Below are positions 24,801-36,800 of a stretch of 64,000 nucleotides of DNA, in pieces. The position numbers and the translations under genes were made by a program. The stretch comes from Phoronis australis (taxonomy: Eukaryota > Phoronida > Phoronidae). Under the pieces are notes generated by a model. It was not told the DNA's origin and made no database searches. It saw only the letters and a list, made by a program, of their open reading frames with translations. Each line of letters begins with the position of its first letter. The stretch's first letter is position 1. Where the stretch lies: positions 65,839 through 129,838 of the forward strand of contig NMRA01000385.1 of assembly GCA_002633005.1 (NCBI GenBank), in the 5' to 3' direction.

Positions 24801-27800
24801 ACTTGTAAATCATGCTTTCAAAATATGCAGTAATTCGGATCTGTTCGATCAAGACTTACAGTTCCTTGAAAATGTTCTGACTAGAAATTGCTATCCTAAA
24901 CTATTTTTCAAGTCGTGTGTTGGTAGATTCTTACACAGTAGGATTGTCCTTAGACCTGTTACTGACAACCCTGATCATCAAAAACTGTTTTTGAATATAC
25001 CATACTTGGATAACAACAACTTCTGAAAAGACAGATTGGACAGAATGCTTAATGTCATTGCACCTCATGTTAAATTGTTTACCATAATCAAGCCTTAATA
25101 CTGAGTTGATTCACTATATATCCAAACTTAAATCACTGTTTGCAAAAAAGTCGTGTAGTATACCAGATTAATTGTAATGATTGTGAACAATTTTACTTTG
25201 GTATGACTAACAGAATTTTGTGTAATAGCTACAAATATGCTAAGGATAATCATAATGCTGTCCTAAATCATTCATTAAAGAGTGGTCATAATATTGCTTG
25301 TTCTGATGTCAGTGTCCTTGACGGAGACAGCCACTGTATGAAGTTGCTTATAAAAGAGGTTTTTCACATAAGGGAGAAACTTGCTGAGCATTGCCTAAAC
25401 ACTCAGGAACATTGGAGCTCTCAGTCTCCAACTGTGGTGATTGGTGTTGTCCTGTTTCCAGCATATTTCTCTCACTATTCATTTGGACATGGTTCTGAGC
25501 AGTGTGTATACTGTTTTCTGATTTGTTTGATTTGATGCTGCCGTGCTACTTCTTGAAGATGGTTTGTTTTGTAATACAACCCTCTCTTGCTTAGGTTGGC
25601 CAACTTACTGATCTGGATGTGACAGACACCCAGTTTGAACTGGAGGTGGATGCTGAGGATGAAAACAGTGAAGTGACAATGCATTATGCTGTGGGCACTT
25701 ATAAAGGTGGAACAAACGTAATAGTAAGTTACCTGTTTTTCATTGTCTCGTTATCTAGATTTGGTATTCTTGAATGTTCATTTTATCTGTTGATATAGCT
25801 ATAGATGTGAAAATAGATGATGAGAAATCTGTCACTTTATGTATATTTGCTAAAAATAGATCTTAGAAGGCCATCCATTACTGTTTTCACGAGTTTACTA
25901 AATGTATGCTTTAGGGGAAAAGGATCAAGGACTGCTGCTGGCATATGATCCTGACATTATGAAAATTTTGAAAATGGTGAAACAATCATTTGTTTTTATG
26001 TGGCCTCATTTCTCTGATGGGGCGCCATGGCACATTTGTAATGGCTGTCGTGTGCAGTGATAGAAATCTGGTATGCTCATTCATGATATTTGAATATTTT
26101 CAACATTTTTTATACTTTCCAGGTGACAGGCTCCAGAGAAGTGTATGTTTTGCATGCTCGTGGAAATGTTTGTTTTATTGCATGTTATTTATATTTTCTT
26201 GACTTGTCTTATTTTAGGGCTGGACTCAAATGGCTGCTACCAATACTCTGGTAGAGGCCAAGATGCCTGGTGGCATACCTCTCTACTTTACTGTGAGGGC
26301 CAAGAACGAACAAGGGATGGAGGCCTTGGCTCAGTGTCAGCTGGAGACATTTGATAGCACTTTACCTGAGGGACGAGTAAATATGTTGTATTTGTACTCG
26401 GCTAACCCTAAGGTCATTCAGTAAGTATTTTGTGTACACTCAGCTAACCTGGAGCCATCCAGAAAGTGTTGTTCAGTATAGTTATCTGTATCCATTTAAC
26501 TGGTGTCATTCAATAAAAATGTCTTTAGTCAACTAGCCATGAACTGTGCTGACTTGTCATTCAGTATTATAATATCTTTATTGCATTAACTAATTAGTGG
26601 AATCACAAGTGGTAATTTTAGTGGTCAGAATCTAAGTGTCATGTGTTAAACATGGGCGGCACACCATACACCATAGTGGCCTGGGGGGCTATATTCCCCA
26701 CTTATTTCAGTGCTGCACCACCCATGTTAAAACTGGTCTGGTCACCACAATGGTGTAGCAAAGGTTATTGTCGACCGGGGTGGATGAAAATAGTGCCATT
26801 TCCCTTGTGGGTGCCTTGTAATGTCTCACCCCTAAACCCAAAGTGATTCTATTTCTGTCACTTTTTTGTATATTAGTACTCCTGTTCATGCTATGGTCAT
26901 CGAAATAATCAACTAGGATGTGTTCCACTGACCCAAAATTCTCGGCAAAAAGCAAGAGTAATCTTTGCAAAATCACGCAAACGAAAGGTATATACTAGAG
27001 ACCATACTAGCATATGGTCTCTAGTATATACTGTGATACCAAAGAAAATGAAGTGCTTAAGTTGGTGAGGTTAAAATGTTGAATTATATGGTGTAGAATC
27101 CATCAATTATCGGTTAGAATTCACTGGTTCTGCTCATTAAGCTAAGATCTTTCCTCACAAGTGCAATCTAACGCTTCATGTCGAGGGAACACAGCTCAGG
27201 ATAAAAAGGTGCCAACTCTTGGTGCCTGTCATAGTTTGAACAGTCACATGACCTGCAAGACAAGGACCACGGATTGAAAACAAATAATGAACAAATTAAG
27301 ATCTTGAAAATGTCCTTGTCCTCACTCAGTATAGGCCAACAACAAAATAACATTTCCACATCATTAGTCTTTACAGTGCTACACACAGGCTGTATTTTGG
27401 GCATTCAGTCTTTTCAAGAAATAAATTATCTATGCTCTAGTGACACATTTTGTGAATTGCACATCAGACCAAGGATACATTATGAGCCATGCAGTCAAGA
27501 GTTTCTGGTGGTTCTGTGATGTTAGCTCCTCTACTTTTCAATAAGTAAAACCCAGGAACTTAATTCTTGAAACTAATCATTTTTCTCAAGAGAAATGTTT
27601 TTGATAATTTCATTGAAAACTTGAAATGTCCAATTAGTTCCATAACAATTAAGTTAAGTGTGCTTATTTTGTATGTTGTTTTCCTGCTAAAAGCTGCACA
27701 TTATGCCATCTCAATAAAAGGTATCAAAATCTCCAACAAATGAATGATTAATATATACCCTGCAGTATATAGTAATTTTAACACAATTCATGCAAAGAGA

Positions 27801-30800
27801 AAAGAGTATTGTTCTCCTTTTACAGGGGATCTGTAACTGCCTTTGAAGACAGTCCAATCAAAATTGAAAACCTTGCTCATGGCCTTGGTAACAGTCCTGG
27901 TGAACAGAATGGTGACACTTACTTTAAGTGGGATTCATTCAGTTTCAACACACCCACCCTTAACACTCTAGAGGTATGTACAGTGTTGTTAACGTCAAAC
28001 AAATGTGTTGACCAAGCAGGAGGTGCAGAATTTTGCTGTTCCAATCATTTGTACCATGTTCCTTCAAAATATGCTTGTGACAGATTTTTGTATAATAATA
28101 TGATCTGATTGTCTTGCATACTGCTCTATGTGTTGAAGTTGTCAGCAAATTTTGGCGAATTAAATCAAATTCTGCTGGAATTTTGTTGATACCTGGTCAG
28201 GGATTAGTCAAATACGTGAATTTTTGTGGGAATGGAAAAGATTTCAATGTTAATTAAAGTGTAGACTGATGGTTCAAAATGACAAACAGTTCCCAACCAG
28301 TGAATATTCCAGACAGCAGTGGTTTTCAAATGCTGCCAATTTGGTCTGTTGTCAAATGCTCCTGGAAGTCTTTTGTTCAGCATCACACATTGTGGTACTC
28401 AACCTTGAGTTATTTTTCTGCCATGATTGAAGGAGTTACATGTTGATTGTGCTAATTGCTCTGCTGTACAGAAAAGGAACTTGGATCAAGGTTTGTGATA
28501 TTGTGGTCCATTGATACACAGCAGTTTTTGAGCTTATCAAGAAATTGACTTTACTCCAAACTCTTAAATAGTCAAATTCTAATTCATCTCTCTGTTTGAC
28601 ACACTGTTTGACTGACCTAGGTTTTACATTAGAATGCTCAAATGTTTCTGTGCTAAAGTGGAACAATGTGTCATACCCCACTTCACTTATCAAATTTCAT
28701 TAAGTGTCTGTGCTTCAATTCACAGCTTGCGCATGCATCTTCAGTAGATTAACGTGAATACTGGATGTCATAGTAATTTTGCTGTAAAATAGCAAAATTA
28801 GTTCAACAGCAGTTTCCAACTTTTGAACAAGCGCCCTGATGACATAACGTGTTTTGGTTGTGACAGACTGGCCCGAAAATCCTCCCTTCATTTTTCGTTC
28901 AGTCGAAATTCCTGAGTAAAGCACATGGCTTTATTTGGCCAGTAACATGCCATTTCACGCTAATACACCTTAGCCGATGGCGTTAGATAAGAGTTGCCTA
29001 ACGAAACAACACGTCTGTTTTCACTTTTTTGTTCTTTTGGTGGATTTAAACTAATAGTAGATTCGAAATCTTCATAAAATTTCGACCTTCGTACGTGCTC
29101 TTCCAGTATCGGTGAAGTGTTAGCTGAGGTCACTTTAGTCAGATCAGCCGAGTTTGAAGTAACTTTTAGTATTGGTACGCAGTAAAGCAATTTCGTTTGT
29201 TTTTTAATTTTATAACACTTATAATTTCAAAGTAAATACACAGAAATTGGAGTGGACCTGAGTTAAAATTCCTGAGAAAGTAACAAATTTCACGAATTGA
29301 TGAATCCGCAATGGTCTAATTTGCAAAGTGCTACAGTATCCTAAGTAATCCGTTCTCGTGGGTGTCATGAGCCTTGTGTGAGCTGTGAAGTTTTGTCATT
29401 TTTGCCATTTCAAAATGAGAGCGACAGGTGACATACATTTTTGTTGTAAAGCGAAAATACCTATGAAATTCGGATGAAAAATGACACTAATGTCAATAGT
29501 TAACCGATTTTTGTTGGAAGTCATGGCGAAAAGTGACACTAAAAAAATTTACCCAAACTTTTTGCTTCAAAATTCCATCTATTTTCCACGAAAATTATTG
29601 TGAACTTTTTAGACCACCACATTACATTCAATGCTGAACAGCGGTTCGACCACGGCATAGTTATTCGTTGGTTATACCATCCCCAAACACATATGTTACA
29701 AGTTTTGTTCGTTAAAAATGAATTGTAGAAAGAATATATTGGAGCGATCGAACGTTATAAATGACAGGTATGTTACAATGCAACTCAATTGTGCTTTCCT
29801 GAACCTTCTAATTCAATCTGTAGATATTGGATTAACTAAACAGACTTGTTGAAAAAGTGCTGTATCGTATAAACTTAATGTTGCGCGGTGTTATTGAATC
29901 GTAAATTTGGCCACTGAAAAAAGTTTGATGTGAATATGTTGACATTCAAGGCATCTCATAATTCAGTTAAAAGTAATTCCATTGCCAGACCAGGCCGAGA
30001 GGATAATGAACTATTGAAATGGCTGATAAAGTTTATAGTCCTTGTAACCTCTGAGATTCTATCACGATCATTTCACATTATGGACGTGTAGCATTGGCGG
30101 TAAATAGAGCAGAATCTGAGAAGGTACAAGTGTATTTCAGGATGTGCATTTTCATGAATATTACTTAATTATGTCGTTGGGCTTATTGTTTCAATTCTCA
30201 TAAACATTCGAATTTTTCATACTGGACTAAATATTTTCCGAGATGGAAATGAAATTATGCAGTCTCACACCATCCAAGCAGGCTGATATTCAATGTTATG
30301 GCCATTTCAGACAGGAGATATGCAGAGTTTCACGCCTCCGAAGGAGGGTCGCTTGTCCAACGTCGAACCTATGGCAGAATCTGAGGAGAAATCACCTCGT
30401 GTCTGTGCCAGAAGATGCCTGAACTATGGTCGCAAGTGTATTTCCTTCATGTACGACGTGGTAAACAAAGCATGTGTGTTGCTCTCCGTCATATGGAATC
30501 CATCTAATGATGTAAGTGAATTGCACAGTGATTAGGTAAGTTTTTATGCACTCCTGTTTTTGTTGATGTTAACTCAACATTTTTGTGGATGTTAGCTACC
30601 ATCATCTTCATCTTCCATTGTGTGACCCCAAAAAATCAAATTTCCTAGTATGAAAGAATACTTGCTGCTGGATCTTATTTCACCCAATATCAAAATATTT
30701 ACAAATTTACTATATTTTCTTAATTTATGACAAGAGCGTATTATGGGATAATCCTTCAAGTAGTCTTACACTTTCATGGTATTATCTAGACAAACTGTCT

Positions 30801-33800
30801 TTTCATAAAGAAGTGCGTGCATGCTCATCGATGATTAACTATTTTGTGATCTTTATACAGGTCCAGCTTAAGAGCAGTGCTGGCTGGTCTTACTATGAGC
30901 GTCTCAACCTGGGCTATGCTAAGGTGTTCAGATATGACATTGAGACGCAGCACAGCTCTCAGTACTGCATCAACGTGGATGTAACAAATTCTCTGGGATA
31001 CAGGGTAAGATAATATGTATCAGAACTTCCAGATTGCTGGGTTATAGTCTGTGTCAGTGTTATGCTTAATAAACAGTGTGATTTGGATAATTTCTATCAA
31101 TGGAAGTTATTAAATCTTAAGTTTGTAATATTAGCCAGAAACTAGCACCAAAGGACCCCGCGGAACAAATTGACATCCGGTTCATTGCATTGGTACTTAT
31201 ATCCATCTGGAAGATTTGTGTACAGTACGGAGTAAATACCTGGATCGAATTACCCAGAATTCTCAGTCACAGTGACTGAGCACAAGCAGGCAAAGCTTAC
31301 TCAGGCAGGTGTTGGTTTGCTGGTGGTGCACGTGTGCCGGTGGAGCAGTTTTTTATCCGTATGCACCGCAGTTAATCTATTGCAGTTGGCATTTATAGTT
31401 TTCATATTGTACCTTAACGTGAATTGGATGTGAATACCTTGCAGAATTTCATCAACCCAGGACCTGGTTTCTGCACTATAATAGATTTCACTCCACCAGA
31501 CCCAGCCAATATAGTTAGTCCAAAGTCTGATGAGGTATTGGCTCATTTCTGTGAGGCGGCCATCACCCAAAGATGTCATGAAGTCACAGATCAGCCCAAT
31601 CACAGATACATTGTTGATGGTCCCCAAGACAAAGCAGTGTTCAATGGTCAAAAACCTCTGGAAGAGAAGCTTTATCAGCTGGCGACAAGTTATCTCAATG
31701 GTATTGTATACTGAATAACTGAGATGAGTGTTGTGTAGATGGCGTGCTTTATCAGCTGGCAACATTAAAGTTATCTCAATGGTATTGTATACTGAAAAAC
31801 TGAAATTAGTTTCATGCATATGGCATGCTTGAGACTAATATGAGATCTAAATGTGGCATCCACTCCTGTGTAAGCCTTAATTCAGTTCTTAATCTTGGTG
31901 GGCTCAAATCAAGATCAACACTTGAATCATTTTCTGTCTATATATATTATGCACATGCCTGTTGGGGTTTAAGCCTAGGTTAATTCATTGTACATGAACC
32001 ATGTACAGTTGTGTGAACCATAATTATAATCTTTCAGCCAACTGGGATGAGTTTGAAGACAAAGACAGTGGCATGTTCGGCTACACTTGGAAGGCTGGAC
32101 GTAGAGTTTGTGGCAACGATACAGCAGACTTTGAGGACCCTCATGCCCACTTGGCCTCCCGTGAACATTGGAACCATAAGGGACTAGCCACGTTTAAGGA
32201 CAAACCTCTGGCAGAGGGACCCTACTACTTCACTGTTCAGGTGACGGTCTTAAATAAGTTGTGGTTAAATTTCTTTTCATAATGTCTAAATGTGGTTGCC
32301 CATTACAGCCACTTGAAGCCTCATGCTTGATGGTCTATGGTCATGATAAACAGGTCTCACCCTATTCGTATGGCGCCTCATGCTTCTTAAATGTTCATTA
32401 GGCTGCAGATAGGGTGTCTGTCTCATGCAGTCACCATATCACCCACTTAATAAAGATGCATGAAGGCGTCCTTTCAACCACTTTTCAACTTCTGGTTGTT
32501 GTACAACGGCATGATAAACGATGTGTATTTGTATCCTATAGGGTCTCAATGATGTCATCTTTGGTGGTGCTCTTGTGACAACTGTCTGTCACAGTCGACC
32601 TATGATCATTGACATATCTCCGCCCCTCTTCTACGCTGTTGACAGTTTCATCTACAGTGAACAGATGAATGTGTTGATCATTGACTTTAATGCCACGGAT
32701 GACCTCTCTGGTGAGTAGGGTGACTACACCAAAATCTCACACATTTCATACAATTGCTAAAATATTGCTCTATTTTCATTTTTTCATTTGCTTCTAACAT
32801 TGTTTTAAAGGCCCTTATTCAGGTCCTTATTCTTGTAGACAAGCTAAGTGGTGGCCACTTAGTGATTGGTTGGTTGACACGTTTTTCCCTGTGTGTGCAG
32901 GTGGGTGCAGGTTGTTACAGATAGCTGTTAAATAGCTTTCGGTGCGACGATAGACTGAAGGCTGGTTTGAGTTAATCGCCTTATTAATCTCGACCATACG
33001 TTCACAAGCCTATTCAAACAAAACGTCCGACGCAATGTCTGTTATACGTTCCAGCCAGTGCTGCGAAGCCTTGACTGGTGATGAACTTCTAGGAGACACT
33101 TCCAGCAACTGTTACATTTGCTGATTCAAATGACCTGCTGTCTCTATAGCTGGCTCTCTATTGACTGTCGCTGTAACTGTATGGTTCTCTTCCTTAATTG
33201 CAACTCAACTGTAATCCTCTCAACTGTTTAACTGTTAACTGCTTTTACTCCGACTGCTGAACTGCTTAACTGACTAATACAAACCAGGCCTGTGTATTTA
33301 TAGCCTAATGCAATGTTCTAGAACTTTTCACCAATTCAAGCACTTGCCAGAACTTTCCGGAATCTACCCAATCATTCTACAAAATAATATTTAGTAGTCT
33401 CTAGAATATTTCAGACTATATTCATCACTGGCATGCTAGAGTCTTCTAGAAAGTTCCACACTATACTATGGTGAACAAATTACATCATCACTGTACTGAA
33501 CTTGGGGGTCAGCCCACCAATAACACACACAGAACAATAAAACAGGCAAGAACATTCTGACAGTTGGTGAGGCTCGAATGTTGACCTATGAGGCATATAA
33601 TGCACTGTTTTTGTTCCATCAGCAAAGAATTCTTGTCTAAGTGCCGTACGAGTGTCTTGCATTTATGGAACACACCCCAGATACCCAGATCATTTTTGTG
33701 ACTTTATTGTCTCACTGTTTCTGATGATGTCACATCCACTGTTTTTGATGATCTTGTCACATCTACTGTTTATAATGATGATGTCACATCTATTGTTTCT

Positions 33801-36800
33801 GATGGTGTCATATCCACTGTTTGTGATGGTGTCACATCCACTGTTTTTGATGATATCACATCCACTGTTTTTGATGATGTCATACCTAATGTTCTGGATT
33901 TTGTACCAACTTAACAAATAATATATTGTTGTGATCGATACTGTGGCTCTTATACAGGACTCAGCTTAGTTGAGTTTGGCCTGGGACGGTCTAAGTATGA
34001 TGTGAAGCTGAGGTCATATGAAGATGTCAGCACAGACAACCCAGATGTGTTGGCCTTCCTACAACTGACAATGGATGAGATTGTGATGCCCGAGGGTGAA
34101 CCGGCGTGGATCCGACTGCAGATTCTCAACAATGGTAGTCTGATTTTTTTAGATCCTTTTCACAGATTTTAGTAGCATTCTTATGTGAGGAATGGTTCGT
34201 GAGTGATTAAAGTTCTGTCATTTGTGTAGTTTAATTTTTCACTGAATAACAATGTCCTGAATGTGATTTTCCTTTTTTTGTAAAATTTTCAGGTCATGGC
34301 TACTTGACAATTAATTTGTGTGATGTTAACAGAACTGTTTTTTTGTCAATTGAATGTTTATCTACTGAACAGTGATGTAAAAAATAAACCAGACAGACTT
34401 CGACAACACAAGTTGGGCAAACACCTTAGCCAGAATTATTTTACAGTTATAGTTAAACTTTTTACCAAAAAAAATTGCATTTTGGACTTAATACGGAGTT
34501 TTTGAACTCTGCTCATTAAAATGTGATGTTATTGCACCTACCCGCTAACTGTTTATTTGTCAATGATCTTACAAGGGAATTGTTATTTCGACAAAATGCA
34601 TGGAGCAGCACCTGTCGAGATTTTTTCAAGGTTCATCCTGAATGAAAATTTGTTTTGATTGAAAAGAAGAATATTGCGATTTGCGCTTTGAAACGTAGTA
34701 GAGTAGAAACTTTGACGTCTAGTTTATTATAAAAAATGCATAGCTAGTTCTGTGATGAATCATTAATTGGCACTGTATCATCTGTGACTGGCTTTGCTAA
34801 TTAAACCTTTAATAACATTTAAATTTGCTAAAAGTTCTTTTAGCATGGTTACTCTACTGGTTTCAAGCTCCTTTAGTTAAAAACATGGGGTTGAATTATG
34901 TATAGTACCTGGCATTTGTTCAGTTTTTGTTTAAAATTGTGGCGCCATCAACAGAGGGTTACTGTGTCATTGCAGTTGAACTGTTTGTGGCTGGACACGG
35001 TGAAACTCCCCTTCTGGTTGACAAGTCTCCACCAATTGCCGGGACAGTGTACGATGGACTGGACTACAAGCGTGACCTACAGTTCACTAATGACAATACC
35101 AAGTTGTGCGCTCACTGGGTTTATTTCTTTGATCCCCACTCTGGTATCATGAAGTAAGATTCCCTTCCATTTTGTCTTGGCCTGGTACTGGAAAATGACT
35201 TAAAGAAGGCACTGAAACATGTCCACTGGCATGCTTAAAGTGTTATTCAAATCATGTCCGAGTATGAAATTACACATAACATTTGACAAACTGAACCATA
35301 CTGAAAATTTGAAAGGCGTTGCTGGCTTGTTATTGGATATCCCGTGTGACGTATTATCATGAGAAGCAAAATGCACACATTTCGTTCTTCCACTGGGTAA
35401 ACATACTCTGTTGTCTCTACTCCACATGTTCACATTATTCTTAAGACATTTTTACCATGGTGTTGTGTTTGTGGTAGATGCAACAACACTGCACTCAATT
35501 ACACTGTGCAACATTTGGTCTTTCCACGAGAGTAGGCCCTTGCCAGGAAATGGCACAAATTTGTGAGTGATGCTAGAGTATGAGTCATTTGAAGACACGT
35601 CATGCTTGCCATTTCCTTGGTTTGTAGCAGTCACTTTGCTTAGTCTGGTTTTGACGAGAGTAGCAATTGCGTAGATCACCCTACCTGGGAATCGAACCAG
35701 AGCTGACATACAACCAGCAAGCATATGAATATGCTAAGGCAATCAAGGCATGAAATTGGGAATATTGAAGAGTAACAGATAAAGATTTATTACAAGTCTT
35801 AATTGCAACTACTAAACAAAACGCCTATACCCAGAATGTTGTGATAACAAGTTATTGTTTATTAATTTCATTTTGTCGTAAGTCTTTGCTCCTTTTATAT
35901 GTAGCCAGACAAGGTGCCATGTTATTTGCATGCCATTTTGTTTTCAGCCCCCATACTGTTTCTAGTCCCCACTCTCTGGCCATTATAGTGTTTCTGTTCC
36001 CCATATTCCTGACTGCCTCGGTGTTTATGGATGCCATAACATGACAGACTTGATGGGAATATGTAGGCATGTCTTTGTCTCATTCAGCCTGTGTTAAGTA
36101 ACCTACAAACAAATCAGTTGTATCTGGATGCCACACTGTCTTGACTGGAGTCCATATTGTTTCTTTTGTTGGCCATGCATGAATGCTGGATGGTGTCTAG
36201 TTACACACCATCAGTAACACAGGCTACTGTTTAAGTGGTTTTGGCATTTTGGATGGTGTTTGTTTTATCTGTTATCAGTCCCATTCATCAGCTGCACTGA
36301 AGGTTTATTGTGAACCAGTCAGGAGAGTGGTGTAAACATAATGTGACTCTTTTACAGGTATTTAATTATGTACGCATGGGTTCTACTTTTACAGGTATTA
36401 TGTACGCATGGGTTCTACTTTTACAGGTATTATGTACGCATGGGTTCTACTCCTGGTGGTTACGATCTCACCAATAATACTGACATTGTGCTTAGTTACC
36501 GACAAAAGACCTATTGCCACACGGGACTCAGTCTCACCCACAATTCTGTGTACTACACCATGGTGACGGCCTCCAACAGAGGTCTCATACCCAAATATGT
36601 CAATGGCAGCTCTGATGGTGGTAAGTTGATTTATGCAAAAACTAACTGAAGACCTAAATTGCACTATAATTCCCTTAAAGTCACGTTACTGGCAACAACA
36701 CCAAAAGCTTAACATATATGATCACAGTAAATTCTTTCGAATGACTAGAATGGAACTTTGGGAATCGGTGATTTGTAATAAGATCACATTAAACATTTAA

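Noticed and set aside
26124-26141. 18-nt micro-exon (VTGSRE) between 25723 and 26218
   Set aside because: Direct joining of the flanking exons already gives the consensus repeat (GGTNVI then GWTQM). The tiny segment lacks independent support.
31301-31819. 172-codon minus-strand open frame
   Set aside because: It overlaps a well-supported plus-strand exon and owes its length to the 77-bp duplication. No protein-like motif.
33652-33921. Open frames through the 24/27-bp minisatellite on both strands
   Set aside because: Unit lengths are multiples of three, so frames stay open by arithmetic; composition is simple-sequence.
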